DNA of 64,000 bases from CAYMUN01 sp964393835 (lineage in GTDB: Bacteria > Patescibacteriota > Saccharimonadia > Saccharimonadales > UBA4665): NCBI GenBank assembly GCA_964393835.1, contig CAYMUN010000004.1, positions 8,425-72,424 on the forward strand, in the 5' to 3' direction. Positions 58,973 through 64,000 of this stretch are shown piece after piece. Every line of letters starts with the position of its first letter. The stretch's first letter is position 1. The translations under genes were made by a program, and so were the position numbers. The notes beneath the pieces are model-generated. The model saw only the letters and a list, made by a program, of their open reading frames with translations, was not told the DNA's origin and searched no databases.

Positions 58973-61900
58973 GGGCGTATCCGCTCGTGGGTTATGATAA
59001 CCGACGAGGGCTTAAGATAACTGTTACCATTAAACACTAGTTTTAGCTGTTCTTTTTTGGGATCCAGGGTCGCTGAGTAATCAGCCGTGACCTGTTGGAA
59101 AAAGGTACAGGTCTTGGTCGAGGGATTAAACAGTATCGGGTAATTGCGGGGGCCGACGCCACCGTCGGGGATGTGCGTAATGATAATGTCGCCGGCGCAC
59201 TCTACCGGGCTCATCGGGTCACCGTTCGCCAAGCTAAGTTCGTGTTGGTAAGTATAGGCTTTACCAATAATTATTGGCGACGGCGTGTATTTAGCGGTTA
59301 ATTTGGTCGCGAATTGCTCAAGGACAGCGTTCTCGTTAATTTTTGGACAAGTACCATCGGTATTCATAGCTACGGTACGGGTAATGCCGCTGCGGTGTAC
59401 ATAGGTACAAAAACCACCGGTTATGCTGGGCGACACCCGACCGTTATTATTTTGGGGCCCACGGTCGGTCAGACTTTGGCCAGGCTTAAAGAAATTAACA
59501 AAGAATGAAGAGGCACTGCATTGGACTTCGAGGCGGTCAGAATTCAGATCAATCACGAGCTGCTGGTTGGGCTGCGTGCTAATAACTTTACCTTGACAGT
59601 TAGCCTCAGTGTTAGGCACTCCGCCGACCGTCGTGCCTTTGGCGGTGTCCACGGAAATCATTGCCCGATCGTAGCGGCCTTGGTCGCTAAACAATACCAT
59701 AACGCCTTTTTTTGGATCAGGCGTTGGCTCGGATGTAGCTGGGCCGGTAGTATTAGTGGTTACAGGGTTGGTAGGCGTGGCGGTAATATTTTGCTCGTCA
59801 AGCAGCTGATCAAGGCCGTTGCTGTAATTTTGGGCCACCCGCCAGCGGAACACCATGTGTGGGCCAAAGTCATTATTGTCGTAGCCAAGGTTATTGGGCG
59901 AGCAGTGGCCCTCATCGGCCTTAACGTTGCCGTCTTCGTCACGGACGATCATTTTTTCGGATAGCATCTCGCCGATACTTACGCTGCCGTCAAAACAATC
60001 ACCATATTCGGCCTCAATGTCATCGGCCTTGCCACTTTGATCCAAGATGCTCTGGTTTTCCAGCAGTCGATAGGTAAAGTCATTACGTAAAACACTCATT
60101 TCGTCAGTCGAATAGCCCCACTGGACGTTACCGTAAAATGTACCGGTAGAGGTTATATCGGCGGCGGCTAAGGCGCGCGGCATGAGTGCTGAACCAAGCA
60201 GATTGTTGACCGATCCGACTGGCGCCAAAACCTTACCACCCAGACTGATAAACGATGAAAAGACAGAGGCATGAAATAGGTTGGCAGTTATCGTGGCCAG
60301 GCGGTTAGCCAAGGAGTAGGAGTTGCTCAGCGCAAAGTAGCGGTCAAAGGCCGAGTCATGCTTGTGGCTATCGATTACAAAATTAGTATTAGCTGTTTGA
60401 TCGGCAGCCGCCTCTGGGGTCGTCATTGGCCGCCCATAAAACTGTCGTTGTTCCAGGACGCTTTTGTGCAAGTCCCCTCCAGAATCAGCCTCATCGGCCA
60501 GAGCTGCATCCTGCTCCAGGCCGTCGTTCATGGTGTGCGATTTAGACATGACTACCAGCTTAGCCAAAATGGTTAGGGCTGCCACTTTGGCGCCGGACTT
60601 CACAGTGTCTTTGACTATAAAGGCGGTCTTAGCTTTAAACCGGGAGGTGGCCTGTTTATTAACAGCTTTTGTTATGAGCGTCGCGGCCAGGCGTTTGGTC
60701 AGGCCGCTGACTCCGACGTCAACCGCTTCTTTGATGGCCACCTTGGAAGCGGTAAGCCCCTCTCCAAAACCAGGAATTAAGGTACCAATACCGAGCACAA
60801 TAGCCCCAAAACTGGCCACATAAATATTAGTAAATGTCGGGCATAACGGCTTAAAGACACTATCGATAAAGTTACCAACAATATTATTACCAAACAGAGC
60901 TCCGGCAATAGATAGATCGCCGCCGGCCGACGCTTCGGGGCTGATAGAGGTCGAGCTATCCTGTTTACCGGTTGCTGCCCTAATTTCAGGTGTTGACCCG
61001 GTGATGTTGCCATATTTAGCATTCAGGGCACCGACGGCTTCGCCTTGACCGTCGCGTTTCTGTTGGTCAGCGGCCGTTTCGGTGAAGTAGTATGCTCTTT
61101 GCTGTGAAGCGGTCGCGGCATCAATGGTCGGGCCAGATTCGGTTAATGAGCCGTCATAGATGATACAGGCCGCCAATGCCGCGGCGTAGCTGGAATTAGC
61201 AAAAGCCACGGTACTTTGGAATCCGGTGAGCGTAGTTTTGTTTTCGATAGTGTCAACTACCTCTGGAGCTAAGCCGCCGTTTTCTTTACTGGTCGCGGTT
61301 GTTAGCTTGGTATCGTCAGCAAGAACCTCTTGTTTAGTCTTGTCAACTTCCTCAGTGGCATCATTAATCGTGGCTGTCCTGGCTGATTCACGGCCCGGCT
61401 CGGCAATCGCTTTGTTGGCGTCACGTTCGATTTGCAGCTTGGCCTTAGCCTCGCTCTTGCCGGCGTATTTGGCAGCCGTCCAAGCGATTAAACTGATGCC
61501 CAGCTCTTTGCGAATCTGTTTGGCAATCTGGCCACGGATAATTGGCCCACCTTTATTAGATTTTGTCGCTTCGGCCAGCGCCGGCTGGAAATCTTTAGCA
61601 AACGAGAAGTTGTTTTTAAAATCTATAGCGTCGCTAATGCCTGGGATAAATCGAGTATAGCCTTGGTTTTTGACTGCAAACTCCTGGTTGTTAATTACCA
61701 CGCTAGATAGGCGTTTCCCGCCAGCATCGTCGTAGTTGAGTTTGAGTACGTCGTTACCTTTCATGTTTTTGATAACTTTTTCTGGTCGGTATTCGTCCAA
61801 GCGTCCCCAAGTGTTACCGCGCAAGCGTTCATAGTTTGCCTTAATTCGTGACTGCGAGGCCGTGTCGACGCTGTCAATGGCTAGCTTCTCATTGGTGACT

Positions 61901-62568
61901 TTGCCGGTGGTCTCCGTAAATTGCCGAATAACCCGAGCCATCTGATATTCGGCGATGTGTTGGGCCAGGTTGGGTATTTTGAGCGAGCCAGCAATCAAGA
62001 TCAGCAAAAACAGTAGTACGACCATGCTGGTACCGCCGACCGCCATGCCGCCGAGTAGCCACTTGTTGCCAGTGGCTGAGCCGATTTTACCCCCGAGCTT
62101 TTTTAAGCCTTTGCCGGCCTTGCCAAAGCGGCCACCCTCGTCACCGCCGGAGTTGTATAGGGAGTCGGCGCCGCGATCTTTACCAGCTTGGTCGCCGCCG
62201 GCATTGTAGCGTGAACCCTTGTCAGCGAACTGCTCCCGGCCCTTGATATTACTGGGATCGTAACTTTTAGTGGTACCACTGTCGTCCGAATCACCCTGAG
62301 GTTTGTGAGGGCTATTGCCGTTATCATAATTTTGCTCGGCGTTACGCAGATCGCTACGGGGGACACTGGATGCGTCGCCACTATCGGGGCCGTAGAAGCC
62401 TCCTCCTTGCTTAGCGTTTTCGGCGGCCTGCCTGCCTTCTTCACGAGCCTGGTGGCCAGCTACTTCAGAGCTGGGAGGCACACGATTGCCTCCGGGATTT
62501 TTACCAGGGCCTGAACCGGTTCCTTTTGGACGTCCGTGATCTTGGGGGCGTTCTTTGAGTTCGGCCAT
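58969..62568 (-). CDS. Giant membrane protein of the VirB4 operon
   Basis: 1199 residues. About 165 disordered Gly/Lys/Asp residues come first, ending in a basic GKAGKGLKKLGGKIG. A strong helix follows (LLGGMAVGGTSMVVLLFLLILIAG) near 173-196. A mainly helical region to about 880 contains further hydrophobic segments (YAAALAACIIYDG, VASFGAIVLGIGTLIPGFG, GAKVAALTILAKLVVM, LFHASVFSSFISLGGKVLAPVG). A beta-rich, probably outer, end has several Cys (EVQCSAS, GFCTYVHRSG, CAGDIIITH, KTCTFFQQ). The arrangement is VirB6/TrbL-like in place and size, but no sequence signature is certain. It starts 43 nt after the ATPase gene. Confidence 0.7.
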   Translation of the reverse strand: MAELKERPQDHGRPKGTGSGPGKNPGGNRVPPSSEVAGHQAREEGRQAAENAKQGGGFYGPDSGDASSVPRSDLRNAEQNYDNGNSPHKPQGDSDDSGTTKSYDPSNIKGREQFADKGSRYNAGGDQAGKDRGADSLYNSGGDEGGRFGKAGKGLKKLGGKIGSATGNKWLLGGMAVGGTSMVVLLFLLILIAGSLKIPNLAQHIAEYQMARVIRQFTETTGKVTNEKLAIDSVDTASQSRIKANYERLRGNTWGRLDEYRPEKVIKNMKGNDVLKLNYDDAGGKRLSSVVINNQEFAVKNQGYTRFIPGISDAIDFKNNFSFAKDFQPALAEATKSNKGGPIIRGQIAKQIRKELGISLIAWTAAKYAGKSEAKAKLQIERDANKAIAEPGRESARTATINDATEEVDKTKQEVLADDTKLTTATSKENGGLAPEVVDTIENKTTLTGFQSTVAFANSSYAAALAACIIYDGSLTESGPTIDAATASQQRAYYFTETAADQQKRDGQGEAVGALNAKYGNITGSTPEIRAATGKQDSSTSISPEASAGGDLSIAGALFGNNIVGNFIDSVFKPLCPTFTNIYVASFGAIVLGIGTLIPGFGEGLTASKVAIKEAVDVGVSGLTKRLAATLITKAVNKQATSRFKAKTAFIVKDTVKSGAKVAALTILAKLVVMSKSHTMNDGLEQDAALADEADSGGDLHKSVLEQRQFYGRPMTTPEAAADQTANTNFVIDSHKHDSAFDRYFALSNSYSLANRLATITANLFHASVFSSFISLGGKVLAPVGSVNNLLGSALMPRALAAADITSTGTFYGNVQWGYSTDEMSVLRNDFTYRLLENQSILDQSGKADDIEAEYGDCFDGSVSIGEMLSEKMIVRDEDGNVKADEGHCSPNNLGYDNNDFGPHMVFRWRVAQNYSNGLDQLLDEQNITATPTNPVTTNTTGPATSEPTPDPKKGVMVLFSDQGRYDRAMISVDTAKGTTVGGVPNTEANCQGKVISTQPNQQLVIDLNSDRLEVQCSASSFFVNFFKPGQSLTDRGPQNNNGRVSPSITGGFCTYVHRSGITRTVAMNTDGTCPKINENAVLEQFATKLTAKYTPSPIIIGKAYTYQHELSLANGDPMSPVECAGDIIITHIPDGGVGPRNYPILFNPSTKTCTFFQQVTADYSATLDPKKEQLKLVFNGNSYLKPSSVIITHERIRP

Positions 62569-62611
62569 GTTGTTGGTTTTACCCTAAACTTTTTATGGTT
62601 ACATTATATGC

Positions 62612-64000
62612 CTAGCCGCTACCGGGATACAAGCGGTTTCCGAGGTCAATTGTACCTTGAGGCCCAGATAGCTCGCCAGCCTGGTTGGCGGCTTCGCCGG
62701 CCGCTGCGGCATTAAGCTGTTGGACTTGCTCGGGGTTGGTGGTAATCAGGCCGGTTTCGGTCGGGCTGGCCACCACTTGGATATGGACGTGGTTTTGGCC
62801 GGCAAAAAACAAACCCTGACCGACCGGGAATTGGCTGAGACGTTTGCGCTCCTCAGAGGTCAATTTAAAGACATCGGCCAGTACGTCGACGGCCGAGGGT
62901 GATTGTTTAAGCAGGAATTGCATACTGGAGTTGGCCACGATTGCCCGGCCCATACGCGAGCCCATAAAGTCTTCGACATCTTGAGAGATGGTGGTGATTC
63001 CCAGATTGTATTTGCGGGCTCGCTTAGCTAGGCTAAACATAAAGTTGGCCGAATCCTCGTACTTCATTAACTGCCAGGCCTCGTCGACAATCATGATGCG
63101 CCGTTTTTGGTCGCTTTTGGTTTTATTCCAGATATAGTTGAGCACGATATACATAGCGACCGGGCGCAACTCGTCCTCTAGGTCGCGCAAGTTAAAGACC
63201 ACCAGCGGGTTTTCGATGTTTATATTACTCTGCTGCGAAAAAATACCGGCAAAGGTACCGGTGGTATATTTGCGCAAGCGCTGGGCTAGCTGCGGGCCGG
63301 TACCGCCCATATGCAATAGCGTGTCATAGAGGTCAATAATAGCTGGCGGCTGGCCATTATGAGTCAGCGGGTCGTTGGTGATGCCGGCTTTGGCATAGGT
63401 CTCGATCAACGCGGCGTCCAGGTCGGCTTCTTCGCTGGGGGCCAGGGCCGGAGCCATCATGGCGGCGTTAGCGCCGGCCATTTGGACTTGGGCGCCGCCC
63501 ATCATTAGCCGCAGTAGGCCATGCAAGGTGATCAGGTTGCTGCGCAGGGCATTGTCGGCTTCTTCGGTATCGACGACCTTTGGTAAGTCAAACGGGTTGA
63601 TACGGGTGGCGGAATTTAAACTGAGCCTAACATAGGCGCCACCGACAGCATCGCACATCCGCTCATATTCGTTTTCGGGGTCGATGATGAATATCTCCGT
63701 ACCAAACATCATGCTGCGCAGGGCTTCCAGTTTAACGGTGAAGCTTTTACCGGCGCCAGACTTGGCGAAGACTACTGAGTTGCCGTTTTCCAGAGAGAAT
63801 CGGTCAAAAATTACCAAACCGGAATTGTGCATATTGATGCCATAGAGAATGCCAGTGTCCTGACTGAGATCGGCGCTGGTAAACGGGAAGCTGGTACTGA
63901 GCGCGCCGGTACTCATATTGCGGCGGATCTGCAGCTGGTCGACCATCTGCGGCACGGTGCTGGTCAGACCCTGCTCTTGCTGGGAGGTCGCCGGCTTGCT
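62612..64000 (-). CDS. VirB4/TraC-type secretion ATPase, C-terminal part (runs off the window)
   Basis: About 463 codons are visible; the frame stays open through the right edge (15 codons beyond the GTG at 63955 with no stop), so the N-terminal part is missing and the GTG is not taken as the start. Walker A FAKSGAGKSFTVK, FIIDPENEYERM, LVVFNLRDLEDELRP, Walker B RIMIVDEAWQLMKY, and GITTISQDVEDFMGS with the arginine region near MGRAIVANSSMQFLLKQ. These are the VirB4 marks. It powers pilus or substrate movement in type IV secretion and conjugation. With the two large downstream proteins it suggests an envelope-spanning machine. Confidence 0.92.
   Translation of the reverse strand, partial: SKPATSQQEQGLTSTVPQMVDQLQIRRNMSTGALSTSFPFTSADLSQDTGILYGINMHNSGLVIFDRFSLENGNSVVFAKSGAGKSFTVKLEALRSMMFGTEIFIIDPENEYERMCDAVGGAYVRLSLNSATRINPFDLPKVVDTEEADNALRSNLITLHGLLRLMMGGAQVQMAGANAAMMAPALAPSEEADLDAALIETYAKAGITNDPLTHNGQPPAIIDLYDTLLHMGGTGPQLAQRLRKYTTGTFAGIFSQQSNINIENPLVVFNLRDLEDELRPVAMYIVLNYIWNKTKSDQKRRIMIVDEAWQLMKYEDSANFMFSLAKRARKYNLGITTISQDVEDFMGSRMGRAIVANSSMQFLLKQSPSAVDVLADVFKLTSEERKRLSQFPVGQGLFFAGQNHVHIQVVASPTETGLITTNPEQVQQLNAAAAGEAANQAGELSGPQGTIDLGNRLYPGSG

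Noticed and set aside
1..64000. tRNA, rRNA, tmRNA genes, CRISPR arrays and insertion sequences
   Set aside because: Intergenic regions were read for cloverleaf ends, regularly spaced repeats and transposase frames; none was convincing.

Overview
The window reads as a piece of chromosome around the replication origin of a Patescibacteria (CPR) member, most likely Candidatus Saccharibacteria (TM7). This is inferred from gene content and style, not from a database search. The evidence is: the order jag-yidC-rnpA-rpmH / oriC / dnaA-dnaN-recF; an AspRS of the short archaeal-like type; many small single-pass membrane proteins; a VirB4-type ATPase beside very large exported proteins; and little intermediary metabolism. 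TGA is used as a normal stop, so this is not the UGA-glycine code of Gracilibacteria.

Layout. 0-18 kb: housekeeping and envelope genes (ABC ATPase, MurC-like ligase, an SDR with a damaged start, MazG, TsaC, a MutY-like glycosylase, an LssY-domain protein, a large membrane-anchored propeller protein, a secreted bulb-lectin, AspRS, a CBS-domain membrane protein, a DsbA-like thioredoxin, NadD, an unrecognised zinc-ribbon-like protein, a LexA-like regulator). 18.3-20.9 kb: an AT-richer cassette of a beta-helix protein, an FAD oxidoreductase and an aldo/keto reductase. 21-47 kb: a surface-glycan region with polymerase/ligase, priming glycosyltransferase, GlmS, GDP-mannose enzymes, RmlABCD, a GH99-like/RgpF-like fusion, an aminotransferase plus formyltransferase pair (dTDP-4-formamido-sugar), a methyltransferase and a Wzm/Wzt-type exporter. 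Accessory genes (MazF/PemK remnant, DUF3800, Fic, a small-ORF cassette) are inserted between these on the opposite strand. 49-55 kb: the origin region. 55-64 kb: a minus-strand operon of VirB4 ATPase, a 1199-residue membrane protein, an 821-residue multi-enzyme wall hydrolase and a propeller protein, which looks like an envelope-crossing secretion or conjugation machine.

How it fits together: GlmS, ManC/ManB and RmlABCD supply activated sugars. The priming transferase and GT2/GT4 enzymes assemble a lipid-linked glycan. The methyltransferase may cap it, and Wzm/Wzt with its C-terminal recognition domain exports it. The lectin, LssY, DsbA-like and VirB4-associated proteins would act at the same surface, which matters for an epibiont.

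The less ordinary signals are: (i) a short RNA gene at 30.27-30.36 kb with a near-consensus promoter, a three-helix fold and a terminator, transcribed against the 3' end of a frameshifted MazF-like gene; (ii) three ungapped copies of a 35-bp promoter-like element, each driving a different accessory cassette; (iii) leader RNAs with mutually exclusive helices at 16.85 and 33.25 kb; (iv) three 12-bp iterons next to the origin region; (v) the four-domain wall hydrolase in the VirB4 operon; (vi) repeated -10 boxes 5-11 nt from start codons, pointing to leaderless mRNAs. No tRNA, rRNA, CRISPR array or insertion sequence was seen, and no stretch over 300 bases lacks a gene.
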